NCBI GenBank assembly: GCA_016191015.1
Contig: JACPPM010000123.1
Coordinates: forward strand, 1-48,845
Direction: 5' to 3'
Length of the DNA stretch: 48,845 nucleotides
From: Acidobacteriota bacterium
GTDB lineage: Bacteria > Acidobacteriota > CAIWXX01
The stretch's first letter is position 1, and the number at the start of each line of letters is the position of its first letter. Shown piece by piece: positions 26,024-34,153 of this stretch. The notes beneath the pieces were generated by a model. That model saw only the letters and a list, made by a program, of their open reading frames with translations, made no database searches and was not told where the DNA came from. The position numbers and the translations under genes were made by a program.

Positions 26024-26275
26024 ATGAGAACTACCCTGGATATCGATTCTGACGTTCTGGCGGCTGCCAAGGCGCTCGCCACAGCTCACAAGGAAACCGT
26101 GGGGAAGGTCGTCTCGGAACTGGCGCGACGGGGTCTGCAGCCGGCTGCCGCAGGAATCGATCGCCGTGGCGGATTCCCCTCCCTGCCCAAGCGAACCGGT
26201 GTGGTCATCACCCCCGACCTGGTCGATCGGCTGCTCGACGTGGACGTGGATGCATCGATACCTACTCGACGTTAA
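26024..26275 (+). CDS. VapB-type ribbon-helix-helix antitoxin
   Basis: An 83-residue antitoxin. ATG 26024 is chosen because the ribbon-helix-helix strand starts there (MRTTLDIDSDVLAAAKALA). The motif continues with a second helix (TVGKVVSELARRGL). The C-terminal half (PSLPKRTGVVITPDLVDRLL) is the usual toxin-binding arm. No ribosome binding site precedes any of the possible starts, which suggests leaderless translation. The gene overlaps the PIN toxin by 26 bp, as in other vapBC operons. The complex normally represses its own promoter. Confidence 0.85.
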   Translation: MRTTLDIDSDVLAAAKALATAHKETVGKVVSELARRGLQPAAAGIDRRGGFPSLPKRTGVVITPDLVDRLLDVDVDASIPTRR

Positions 26276-26684
26276 CGTTCTTGTCGCGCTGGCCGACCAG
26301 AGCCACGTGCATCATCACTCTGCGTTGGCGTGGTTCGAAGGGAACGGATCGCGTGGTTGGGCGAGCTGCGATGTGACACAGAACGGACTCCTTTGCGTCT
26401 TGCTCTCATCACGATACCCTTGGCCCTCCAACCGGCGTGGAACTCTTCTCGCCCTGTTCCGCGAGGTCTTCTCGCATCCCGCGCACAGGTATCTCGCCGA
26501 CGGCGTGAGTCTTCTGGACCGACGGCGCTTCCGACTGGATGCGCTCGAGGGACACCGCCAGGTCACAGACGTTTACCTTCTGGGCTTTGCCGTGCGCCAC
26601 GGATGCCGGCTCGCAACTTTCGACCAGAGTGTCAGGGTTGACGCGGTCGTCAGGGGCGCAGCGTCGCTCGAGACGATTCACTGA
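26250..26684 (+). CDS. VapC-type PIN-domain RNase toxin
   Basis: A 144-residue PIN ribonuclease that overlaps its antitoxin by 26 bp. The N-terminal strand reads MHRYLLDVNVLVALAD, with catalytic Asp7. It also has the segments GWASCDVTQNGLLCVL, GHRQVTDVYLLGFAVRHG and LATFDQSV. Together these match the PIN subfamily well known from mycobacterial VapC proteins. Two of the acidic metal ligands (TDVYLL and TFD) are intact; the usual Glu after TQ is Asn-Gly-Leu, as in this subfamily. It would cleave tRNA or rRNA when freed from the antitoxin. The operon looks complete. Confidence 0.88.
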   Translation: MHRYLLDVNVLVALADQSHVHHHSALAWFEGNGSRGWASCDVTQNGLLCVLLSSRYPWPSNRRGTLLALFREVFSHPAHRYLADGVSLLDRRRFRLDALEGHRQVTDVYLLGFAVRHGCRLATFDQSVRVDAVVRGAASLETIH

Positions 26685-26728
26685 TCGCTCACGCACGGTG
26701 GGGGACGCTGGACACGCCCGCCCGGACA

Positions 26729-26770
26729 TGTGAACATAACCAGGGTATGTCGTGCTATCTGTGAACATAA
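26729..26770 (+). promoter_or_regulatory. Two direct repeats before the metallo-hydrolase gene
   Basis: TGTGAACATAA occurs twice, at 26729-26739 and 26760-26770, 31 bp apart from start to start (about three helical turns). The second copy ends 8 bp before the ribosome binding site of the GTG start at 26791. Direct repeats spaced by whole turns suggest tandem binding sites for a regulator. The factor is unknown. Confidence 0.5.
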
Positions 26771-26790
26771 ATGCCCTCAGGAGGGAAGAA

Positions 26791-27684
26791 GTGAGGTACG
26801 CGCCAGTCTGTCTGATTACGACGCTTCTCGCGGTCATGCCTGCACAGGCCCAGGACCGCGATTTCTCGAAGGTCGAGGTCAAGGCGATCCCCGTGGCCGG
26901 GAGTGTCCACATGCTCACCGGGGCCGGCGGAAACATCGGTGCATCGGCGGGGCCGGACGGCATTCTGATCGTTGACGACCAGTTCGCGCCCCTTGCCGAC
27001 AGGATCAAGCAGGCGCTGGCCGGCATCAACCCGGGCAAGCTCAAGTTCATCTTGAATACGCACTACCACGGCGATCACACTGGAGCGAACCCTGCCTTCG
27101 GCAAGGATGCGACGATCATCGCGCAGCAAAACGTACGCACGCGGCTCATGACACCTCAGACACTCTTTGGCGAAGTCCGACCGGCTCTGCCCGCTGAGGC
27201 GTGGCCGGTGATCACGTTCGATCAATCGGTGTCGGTTCATTTCAACGGCGAAGAGGTCCGTGTCGTGCATTTTCCCAGCGGTCACACTGACGGGGATTCC
27301 GTTGTCTTCTTCAACGGCTCGAACGTCGTTCACATGGGAGATCTCTTCTTTAACGGCATGTTTCCCTTCATCGACAGCGATCATGGAGGTGACGTGAAAG
27401 GGTACATTGCCGATGTCGACGCGATTGCGAAGCAGCTGCCTCCGGGTGCGAAGATCATTCCCGGCCACGGCCCTCTTGCCGGAGCTGCCGAGCTGGCCGC
27501 TTTCCAGCGGATGCTCCACGAGACGAGCCGAATCGTCGGGGAGAGGATCAAAGCAGGGAAATCAGTGGACGAGTGCAAGAAGTTGGGGCTACCCGACGAG
27601 TGGAAGTCCTGGAGCACCGACTTCATCAGCACCGAAAAGTGGGTCGAGACACTTCACAAGGGGTTGAGTGCGACCGTTCAATAG
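26791..27684 (+). CDS. Exported MBL-fold metallo-hydrolase (class B beta-lactamase-like)
   Basis: A 297-residue protein. GTG 26791 is chosen because AGGAGGG (26779-26785) lies 5 nt before it and a signal peptide starts there (MRYAPVCLITTLLAVMPAQAQ). All zinc ligands of the metallo-beta-lactamase fold are visible: His91, His93, Asp95 and His96 in NTHYHGDHTGAN, His165 in FPSGHTDGD, Asp184 in HMGDLFF and His226 in IPGHGP. The HTDGD context resembles the periplasmic MBL hydrolases often annotated as cyclases or quinoprotein-like relay proteins, so beta-lactamase activity is not assured. Two 11-bp direct repeats lie in its promoter region. It ends convergently with the serine hydrolase. Confidence 0.92.
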   Translation: MRYAPVCLITTLLAVMPAQAQDRDFSKVEVKAIPVAGSVHMLTGAGGNIGASAGPDGILIVDDQFAPLADRIKQALAGINPGKLKFILNTHYHGDHTGANPAFGKDATIIAQQNVRTRLMTPQTLFGEVRPALPAEAWPVITFDQSVSVHFNGEEVRVVHFPSGHTDGDSVVFFNGSNVVHMGDLFFNGMFPFIDSDHGGDVKGYIADVDAIAKQLPPGAKIIPGHGPLAGAAELAAFQRMLHETSRIVGERIKAGKSVDECKKLGLPDEWKSWSTDFISTEKWVETLHKGLSATVQ

Positions 27685-27736
27685 CTGGCCACGCGACTGG
27701 GGAGCGGCCACTACTTGGGGCGATACTGTCTGCGAC

Positions 27737-27752
27737 GCGGGCTTTAGCCTGC
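27737..27752. repeat. REP-like palindromic motif between convergent genes
   Basis: GCGGGCTTTAGCCTGC is a near-perfect palindrome (one mismatch in a 7-bp stem) in the 132-bp gap between two convergent genes. It resembles the dispersed GCGGGCT-AGCCCGC words common in many high-GC genomes. It may act as a bidirectional 3'-end hairpin. Confidence 0.35.
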
Positions 27753-27816
27753 GCGCAGGTTGAATGTAGAGCAATGAGCGAGCGCCAGGCGAATCCGGTT
27801 GCTCCGGGGGGGCAGC

Positions 27817-29505
27817 CTACCTCCTTCTCTTCGCGGGCATGTCTCTGCCGCCCTGGTGAAGGATGATCGCGTCGACTGCGCCGGTAGGACCGCGGACGAA
27901 CGTCAGCTGGGCGTCGATTACTTTGAGGAAAAACTCGGTTGCGGATGATGGGAAGATCTCGACCTTTTCCTGACCGGTGGCCTGCGTCATGAGTTTGTCG
28001 CCCTCGTGCGTGATGGTGAGGATGAAGCCCGGGGCGAGCTCGTACTCGCCGGCGTACGCGTCGTAGATCGCCGGGTCGACCGCGACGACCTGGCGCTCGG
28101 CGGGCTTCCCGGCCACTCTCGGAGCATGTTCAGGGACCTCGGTGCCGTCCTGATACATGAGCATTCCGGTCACCTTCCCGTTCTCGTCCATGACGAACTT
28201 GCCATGGGTGAAGGTGTTCTCGTAGAAGAACTCCGTCTCGGACTGTGGCTTTGCTTCGAGTCGCTCGCCTCCAGTCCTCATCGAGTACATCTTGCCTGAT
28301 TCCACCGTCACAGTCCGCTGCGTGTCCTTGTCAATCTGGTAAACGCCTGTGTATTTCTCCAAAATCTCCGGGCTGAGGTGGATCGCGACGGGCTCAGGGA
28401 AGGGCTTGCCGACGAGCACCGCCGCGATCTTCTTGGCGAGAAAGCCTGGATCGGCCTTCGGGGTGGTCGTGTTACAAAGCACCGCGACGTAGACATGGTC
28501 GTCGGGCAGCCGCAGCCCGTACGACGTGAATCCGAATATCCCACCGCCATGCTCGACCGTGCGCCGGCCCTGCAGCTTCGAGAGCGTCCACCCGTACCCG
28601 TAGTCTGTCGGCTTGCCGTCCTTGAGCTTGTATGGAGTCCACATCTGCTCGAGCACCGGCTTCTTGAGCAGCCTTTCGGTGTACAGCGCCTCATCCCAGC
28701 GTGCAAGATCGTCAACGGTGGAGACCAGCGATCCGGCCGCGTAGGGCTGGGTCATGCTGAGGTAACGGGCGTTCCGTTGCTCGGCCTGGCTCCCGTCGTA
28801 GCCTTCGACGCGTCGCGGGATGATCCGTTCGTTTGTGCCGTAGTACGAGCTGTTCATCCCGAGCGGCTTGAAAATGTGGTCGGTGATGAACCTCCCATAA
28901 TCCTCGCCCGACGCCTTTTCGATAATGGCGCCCAGCAGGATGTATCCCGAGTTGTTGTAAGCGAATCTCTCCCCCGGCGCGAACTGCATCGGCTCCCTCT
29001 TGAATCCGTCGATCAACTCCTGGACGGTCATGTCGGCGAGGATCTTGCTGGTCATCCACCCCGGCATGTCCGTGTAGCTCTGGATGCCAGAGGTGTGCGT
29101 CAACAGATGTTCGACCGTGATCACGTGTCCTTGCATCGGGTAGTCGGGGAGGTACTTGGTGATCGGATCCTGAATCGAAAGCTTGCCCTCTTCGGCGAGC
29201 ATCATGATGGCCGTCGCCGTGAACTGTTTTGTGACCGAGCCCAGCCGGAAGACCATGTCCGGTTTCAACGGCACGCCGAGCTCAAGGCTCGCCGACCCGT
29301 ACGCCTTCCGGAAGATCACCTGACCGTTCTTGACTGCGATGATCGCGGCCCCCGGTCTGTCGGCCGGGAACAGGGTTCTGATTATCGCGTCGATCCGAGC
29401 CGCTGTTTCCGGAGGCCTTGCAGCCTGGCTGACCGCCGGGATGAGCAAACTCGCGGTCGCCAACGCACACATCGCCACTCTGGCGCGAGGACTCGAAATT
29501 CTCAT
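27817..29505 (-). CDS. Exported serine hydrolase of the class C beta-lactamase family
   Basis: A 562-residue protein with a signal peptide (residues 1-28, ending in SQAA). It has the penicillin-recognising fold: Ser90-Val-Thr-Lys93 (RLGSVTKQFTA), Tyr183-Asn-Asn185 (FAYNNSGYILLG) and His319-Gly-Gly (VEHGGGIFGF) in place of KTG. The HGG triad and long C-terminal extension (about 380-562) point to the EstB / PBP4* / D-aminopeptidase-like esterases and peptidases rather than to a true beta-lactamase. The extension carries two beta-rich segments similar to the DUF3471-type lid domain (YTGVYQIDKDTQRTVTVESG; YAGEYELAPGFILTITHEGD). No operon partner is visible. The natural substrate cannot be told. 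Confidence 0.92.
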   Translation of the reverse strand: MRISSPRARVAMCALATASLLIPAVSQAARPPETAARIDAIIRTLFPADRPGAAIIAVKNGQVIFRKAYGSASLELGVPLKPDMVFRLGSVTKQFTATAIMMLAEEGKLSIQDPITKYLPDYPMQGHVITVEHLLTHTSGIQSYTDMPGWMTSKILADMTVQELIDGFKREPMQFAPGERFAYNNSGYILLGAIIEKASGEDYGRFITDHIFKPLGMNSSYYGTNERIIPRRVEGYDGSQAEQRNARYLSMTQPYAAGSLVSTVDDLARWDEALYTERLLKKPVLEQMWTPYKLKDGKPTDYGYGWTLSKLQGRRTVEHGGGIFGFTSYGLRLPDDHVYVAVLCNTTTPKADPGFLAKKIAAVLVGKPFPEPVAIHLSPEILEKYTGVYQIDKDTQRTVTVESGKMYSMRTGGERLEAKPQSETEFFYENTFTHGKFVMDENGKVTGMLMYQDGTEVPEHAPRVAGKPAERQVVAVDPAIYDAYAGEYELAPGFILTITHEGDKLMTQATGQEKVEIFPSSATEFFLKVIDAQLTFVRGPTGAVDAIILHQGGRDMPAKRRR

Positions 29506-30104
29506 CTGATCACCTCACCGAAGTTCAGGATGACACACAGGTATATCCAAGACGCACGCCGATCATCGTGAGAATCTAGAACCGACTGGCTCCCGAGTCA
29601 ACTGGATCCGAACCGGGCTGAGATTCGGAGCACGTCGTGGACCCGGTAGTGATCTACGCTCTCTCTTCGACCCAGAGAATCGATGGCGATCTGCGGGATC
29701 GACGGGTCGTCCCCGATCGCAAGGGTTCGCTGCCACGGGCGCCCCGGAGGGGCGCGACGAGAATAGACCACCGATTCATCGGTGGGCTCGATTGGAAGCG
29801 GAGAATCTGGAGTCCCGGAGGGACGACTGATGTGTCGCCGATCCGGTGCGGGTGTTCTCAGCCGTCCCTCCGGGACTGGCTGATCCCTCGGACACATTGA
29901 CCCAGGGCTGGCGCCCGGGGCTGATTTCGCCGCGCCCCTCCGGGGCGCCGGTGGGCGGCCGATTCCAGCGATCTTGGGCGTTCGATTGCGCAGAGTCCTC
30001 GTCCGAACGCCTGCCACGGTCCCGTATTCGGGATGGGCGCAAGAGAAACCATGACTTCCCGAGCTCCGAATCTCAGGAACCGGGCCCTGCCTCGCCCGAT
30101 GGCA
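29506..30104. other. 599-bp intergenic region with a nested palindromic element
   Basis: No credible gene is present on either strand; several open frames arise from GC-rich palindromes. Positions 29738-29949 form a nested inverted-repeat element (separate entry). The remainder presumably holds the promoter of the serine hydrolase and the 3' region of the VOC gene. Confidence 0.55.
29738..29949. repeat. 212-bp nested inverted-repeat element
   Basis: The outer arms are perfect over 19 bp: GGCGCCCCGGAGGGGCGCG (29738-29756) and its complement at 29931-29949. The inner arms are perfect over 15 bp: AGTCCCGGAGGGACG (29811-29825) and CGTCCCTCCGGGACT (29863-29877). Each arm is itself nearly palindromic, so single arms can also fold. 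Words such as CCCAGGGCTGGCGCCC and CACCGATTCATCGGTG add further hairpins. From general knowledge, similar CCGGAGGGGC-type repeats are scattered in Acidobacteria and Planctomycetes genomes. The origin and role are unknown. Confidence 0.75.
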
Positions 30105-30518
30105 TCAGCCCGCGGAGTCCCCCTTGCGCGCCGCCTGGTACAGGGCCAGCGGAGCGCCTGAGGGATCACGGATCACGCAGTAACGTCCCTCCTTGCCCAT
30201 GTCCTTGGGGCCGGCGACGATGCTTCCGCCCAGCTCGAGACAGCTGCGCACACTCTCGTCCAGGTTCTCCACCATGACGTAGATCAGCCATGTGTTCGGG
30301 AGACCCGCGTTCGTACCACGCGCATGGCAGACCCCTGCCACGGTCCTCCCCGTTGATGGCTCCACCATGCAGTAGTCGTCGTAATCATCCATGCGCACAT
30401 TCGAGCTCTTCCATCCCACAACCTTCTTGTAGAAGTCCCGCAGCTCTTCGGCGTGTTCGACGGTGAGGTCGACCCACGCGATCGAGCCGACAGCTTGTGT
30501 CGTGCCACTCTCGCTCAT
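30105..30518 (-). CDS. VOC-family (glyoxalase/bleomycin-resistance fold) protein
   Basis: A 137-residue protein. The ATG at 30518 is chosen over a longer start because AGAAGGAGGG lies just upstream of it, in the 29-bp gap after the kinase stop. Two beta-alpha-beta-beta-beta units are visible: AWVDLTVEHAEELRDFYKKVVGWK, then WLIYVMVENLDESVRSCLELGGSI and RYCVIRDPSGAPLALYQ. These are typical of VOC proteins that bind a metal or small ligand. The metal ligands cannot be assigned with certainty. It directly follows the protein-kinase gene and is probably its co-transcribed partner, which is a little unusual. Confidence 0.87.
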   Translation of the reverse strand: MSESGTTQAVGSIAWVDLTVEHAEELRDFYKKVVGWKSSNVRMDDYDDYCMVEPSTGRTVAGVCHARGTNAGLPNTWLIYVMVENLDESVRSCLELGGSIVAGPKDMGKEGRYCVIRDPSGAPLALYQAARKGDSAG

Positions 30519-30547
30519 TGGCCCTCCTTCTGAAACGGCACTGCCTA

Positions 30548-33500
30548 TCACTTCGAGGCGATTTCCTTTCCGGGCGGGCGGCGTGCCTGGCGTGCGAGCC
30601 TGCTGAGCCCCAGGGCATCGGCCCTCTCGGCGACGTCTTTGAGAATCACCGCGACCTTCTCGGCCCGTCCGTCGTCCTCCTCCACCTCGGCTTCGGCCAG
30701 CCGCACCTCGATCTCGCGAATGCTCAAGCCCGCACGCGCGGCATCCGCCTGTGCCTGAGCGAGGATCGAACGCGCCTGGCCCGGATTGCCGGCGCTTGCG
30801 CGAACCCGTGCCATCGTGATCGCCGCTGCGATGCGCAACTCGAGTGAGGCGCCGCGGCTCAGATACGCGACCGTCCGTTGCGCCGCTGCTTCCGCGCCGG
30901 GCATGTCGCCGCGGGCGAGGAGTGAGCGGGCGAGCAGATCGGCCGCGGCAGCTCCTGGATTATCGGGTCGCCATCCGGGTGCGAAGCTCAGCGCCTTCCG
31001 CGCAGTCGCCTCGGCCGCCGCCGCGTCACCCTGGTCAAGATCGAGCTCTCCGAGACTCAGGCGAGGCATGACGGCGCCGCGCTCGTCGCCGATTGCCTTG
31101 AGGATTGCGATGGCCTCCTCGCCACAGCCTCGTGCCGGCACCGGCTCTCCCAACTCACGGAGAACCATCCCCAGCTCATAAAGCGCTGCAGCCGTGATCG
31201 GGCGATTGCCTCGCGCGCGTGCGATCTCCAGGGCCTTCTCAACCGACGTGCGTGCCGACCCCACCTCGCCACGCAGTCGGTCGCACTCGCCCTGACGGAG
31301 CAGTGTTTCGGCTAGAACCCCGTCATCATCGCGGTCCCGTGCGGCCCGTGATGCTTCGTCGCAGATCCGGCACGCCGTGGCGATCTCGCCGTCCTGCATC
31401 AACATGAAGGCATAGTTTCCGAGAGTCCGGCTTTCGCCCCGCTTGTCCTTCATCTTTCGGCAGACCGTGGCAGCTTCCTCGGTCCGCTGCTTCGAGCCGT
31501 CCCGGTCGCCGCGCAGCCACGCGACCACGGCAAGGTTGTTCAGGATCGCCGCGGCCGCCTCGTCGTTGCCCGCCTCCTGCGCGATCAGCAGCGCCTCCTC
31601 GAATGATTCCTCGGACCCACCGAGATCGTCCTGCAACCGCAAGGCAATCGCCTTTCGGCTCAACGCCCACGCCTCCCCACGCCGGTCTCCGAGCTTCCGG
31701 AACGCCTGCCTTGCCTCGGCATACAGCCGCTCCGCCTCCGCAAACCCACCAGCTTCCTGCCTGGCCGCGGCGATCGCGATGAGCGCGCTCACCTCGCCCG
31801 GCCGATTTCCGACCTCCGCGCAGATCTTCCTTGCATGCTCAAAACAGACGATCGCCTCAGTCGGACGATTGAGGTTGCTCAGAGCATCTCCTTGCAGCAT
31901 GAGTGCTTCTGCGAGGGACCCGCCAGCGCCCGCGGCGCTCGCCGCCTCGACTGCGCGCGTGGCCGCCGAGTGCTGTCGCTGTGTATCCCCCAGGGCTGCG
32001 GCGGCCGAGGACTCGGTCATTGCGATCCTCGGATCGTCGCGCAGAGGACGCGGCAGAAGCCGCAGATCCGCGATGGTCTTCAGCGCGTCGAGCTCGTGGG
32101 CCCCCCGAATCTGCGCGATGGCCAGCCGCAGGCCGTCTTCGAGGCTGTCGGGGAACTCGCGCCAGAGTGTCCCATAGGCCTCGATCGCCTTGGTCCAGTC
32201 CCGAGCGCGCTCGCGATACCGGCCTTCGATCGATAGTCTCAACTCCGGCGGGAGCGGCCCGGAGAAGTCGTACGCTTTCTTAGCCTCGTCAGCGGCGTGC
32301 CCGGCATAGCCGAGTGCCAGCCATGTGTCGGAGAGTGCGAGGTGGGTGAGCGGATAGGCCGGTTCTGCGTCGACGGCCTTCTGCAGCGTGTTGCGCGCGG
32401 CGAGGGCATCGAAGCCGCGGAGCTGATCCAAGCCCTCGGCGTAGGTGCGCACGGTGTCGATGCTGCCTGGACGGGTGGAGCTCAATGCTTTCGATCCCTC
32501 GGGTGAGAGCGATGCAATTCCGAGCGCGTCGCGGAGATCTGTCCCCGCGCTCGCGACGAGACTGAGCAGCTGCGACATGTTTCCCGTGCGAGTGATGACG
32601 CGCGTCGTCTCACCCTTGGCTGTGTCCTGCAGGCAGAGGTCCATGCGGAAAGACTCTCCGCTGGCGAAATACGATCCGATGACGACATGCTGGGCTCCGC
32701 AGGCGTCGCGGACGCGGCTGAGCGTTTCCGCAGAAAAGCTGTCTGCCGCAGGGAGTCGCAGGTCCGTCTTCAATCGTGATACCGATTCGCCGGGGAGGCA
32801 TCGGGCCTGCGAGGATGAGGCGAGCTCGGCGGTGAGCATCTCGCTGAGGGCCGTCGAGATCCAGGCCGTGTCGGCACTCTCAGCAAGGTTCTTGAATCCG
32901 AGCAGTGCCACGATGGGGCGACCCGCTCTGTTACCGGCGGGCTCAGGCTGCCCGGCTCCGCCCGCGTCTCGTCGCTCAGCGCAGTCACGAATCAGGAAAG
33001 CGCCGGCGGCACCGAGTGCGACCAGGATGAGTGCCAGGAAGCCACGCCGTCGGCGGGTCGACGGTTCAATCCCGGCGAAGACCGGCGCGGACTCAGGCGA
33101 TTCCCCGGACGAGAGGTCCGCGACGAGATCCAACGGTGATCGATACCTGGCACCGGGATCCTGGCGCAGGCATCTGAGGATGGCCTCTTCCCATTCCACG
33201 CTCAGATCCGGCGCGATCAAACGCGGCGACGGCGGCTGTTCAACCACGCTCCTGATCGCCGTGGCGATCGGACTCGTGCCGCTGAACGGGACCGACCCTG
33301 TCACCATTTCGTACATCACGACGCCGAGTGAGTAGATATCCGACGCAGGCGTCAGCTCGGCGCCCGTCAACTGCTCGGGGGACATGTACTCGAGCGTGCC
33401 GGCGATGGCCCCGCCCGATGAAGAGCTCTGCAGCCGATTGTCCAGCAGCTTCGCAAGTCCGAAGTCGGTGACGGCGGCGCGGTCACCGACGAGGATGACG

Positions 33501-34000
33501 TTCGAGCTTTTCAGATCGCGGTGCAGGATACCCTGCGCGTGAGCCGCGGCGAGTCCCCCGGCGATCTGGCGAATGATCGGCAGAGCTGCGTCCGGAGCGA
33601 ACGGGCCTTCCCTCCGGATTCTTTCCATAAGGGTCTCGCCCTCGAGCAGCTCCATCGTGAGGAAATAGACCTCCCGCGCGCGGTCATCGCCCGACAGACG
33701 ATGACAGCCCATGTCGTAGACTCGGCAGACGTTGGGGTGCGTCACCTCGAGGGCAAGCTGGACCTCGCGGCGAAAGCGTTCGACCGACGACTCTCTCATC
33801 GACGCCTGGAGGAGCACCTTCAGCGCGACCCGACGTCGCAGCAGTGCATCGTCGGCCTCGTACACTTCGCCCATTCCGCCGCGTCCGATGAAACGCACAA
33901 TCGTGTACCGCCCGGCCAGAACAGTTCCTTCGCGCAGAGCGGGTTCCTCGGGCGGGAGACCGCCGCCGGTCAGGCCCAGGGTGGAGCCCGAATCAGTCAT
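30548..34000 (-). CDS. Membrane serine/threonine protein kinase with long TPR domain
   Basis: An 1150-residue eukaryotic-like (Hanks-type) kinase. The kinase domain spans about residues 32-295, with glycine loop GRGGMGEVYEAD, Lys61 (VALKVLL), catalytic Asp162 (ILHRDLKSSN), DFG Asp179 (TDFGLAK) and the SPEQ/APE-like motif YMSPEQLTG. A juxtamembrane linker leads to one membrane helix at 320-337 (GFLALILVALGAAGAFLI). The extracytoplasmic part starts with a CsgG/FlgO-like stretch (about 350-470, IVALLGFKNLAE) and continues into more than ten TPR-like helical repeats (about 510-1130). This layout is common in Acidobacteria and Myxobacteria. All catalytic residues are present, so it should be active. 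Its targets are unknown. The VOC gene follows in the same transcript. Confidence 0.95.
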   Translation of the reverse strand: MTDSGSTLGLTGGGLPPEEPALREGTVLAGRYTIVRFIGRGGMGEVYEADDALLRRRVALKVLLQASMRESSVERFRREVQLALEVTHPNVCRVYDMGCHRLSGDDRAREVYFLTMELLEGETLMERIRREGPFAPDAALPIIRQIAGGLAAAHAQGILHRDLKSSNVILVGDRAAVTDFGLAKLLDNRLQSSSSGGAIAGTLEYMSPEQLTGAELTPASDIYSLGVVMYEMVTGSVPFSGTSPIATAIRSVVEQPPSPRLIAPDLSVEWEEAILRCLRQDPGARYRSPLDLVADLSSGESPESAPVFAGIEPSTRRRRGFLALILVALGAAGAFLIRDCAERRDAGGAGQPEPAGNRAGRPIVALLGFKNLAESADTAWISTALSEMLTAELASSSQARCLPGESVSRLKTDLRLPAADSFSAETLSRVRDACGAQHVVIGSYFASGESFRMDLCLQDTAKGETTRVITRTGNMSQLLSLVASAGTDLRDALGIASLSPEGSKALSSTRPGSIDTVRTYAEGLDQLRGFDALAARNTLQKAVDAEPAYPLTHLALSDTWLALGYAGHAADEAKKAYDFSGPLPPELRLSIEGRYRERARDWTKAIEAYGTLWREFPDSLEDGLRLAIAQIRGAHELDALKTIADLRLLPRPLRDDPRIAMTESSAAAALGDTQRQHSAATRAVEAASAAGAGGSLAEALMLQGDALSNLNRPTEAIVCFEHARKICAEVGNRPGEVSALIAIAAARQEAGGFAEAERLYAEARQAFRKLGDRRGEAWALSRKAIALRLQDDLGGSEESFEEALLIAQEAGNDEAAAAILNNLAVVAWLRGDRDGSKQRTEEAATVCRKMKDKRGESRTLGNYAFMLMQDGEIATACRICDEASRAARDRDDDGVLAETLLRQGECDRLRGEVGSARTSVEKALEIARARGNRPITAAALYELGMVLRELGEPVPARGCGEEAIAILKAIGDERGAVMPRLSLGELDLDQGDAAAAEATARKALSFAPGWRPDNPGAAAADLLARSLLARGDMPGAEAAAQRTVAYLSRGASLELRIAAAITMARVRASAGNPGQARSILAQAQADAARAGLSIREIEVRLAEAEVEEDDGRAEKVAVILKDVAERADALGLSRLARQARRPPGKEIASK

Positions 34001-34125
34001 GGGTTTGCAGCGGCTCGCCGCGGTGCGGTTCGCCGCGGTAGAGGAGAGGGTCGTTTCATGAAACAGATCCTAGCACGGGCTGAGGTCGCCGCGCCGCCCG
34101 GTCCCAGTGATCCGGGCTCCCCACC

Positions 34126-34153
34126 TTTGAACTTTGAACTTTGAAATTTGAAC
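34126..34153 (+). repeat. Four-unit 7-bp tandem repeat abutting a stop codon
   Basis: TTTGAAC, TTTGAAC, TTTGAAA, TTTGAAC occupy exactly 28 bp. The last base overlaps the minus-strand stop codon (34153-34155) of the duplicated-domain protein gene, so on that strand the array begins right at the stop. It is AT-rich against GC-rich surroundings. Confidence 0.85.

Noticed and set aside
29598-30042. Several long frames on both strands around 29.6-30.0 kb
   Set aside because: They are produced by GC-rich palindromes, have Arg/Pro-rich nonsense composition and no ribosome binding sites.
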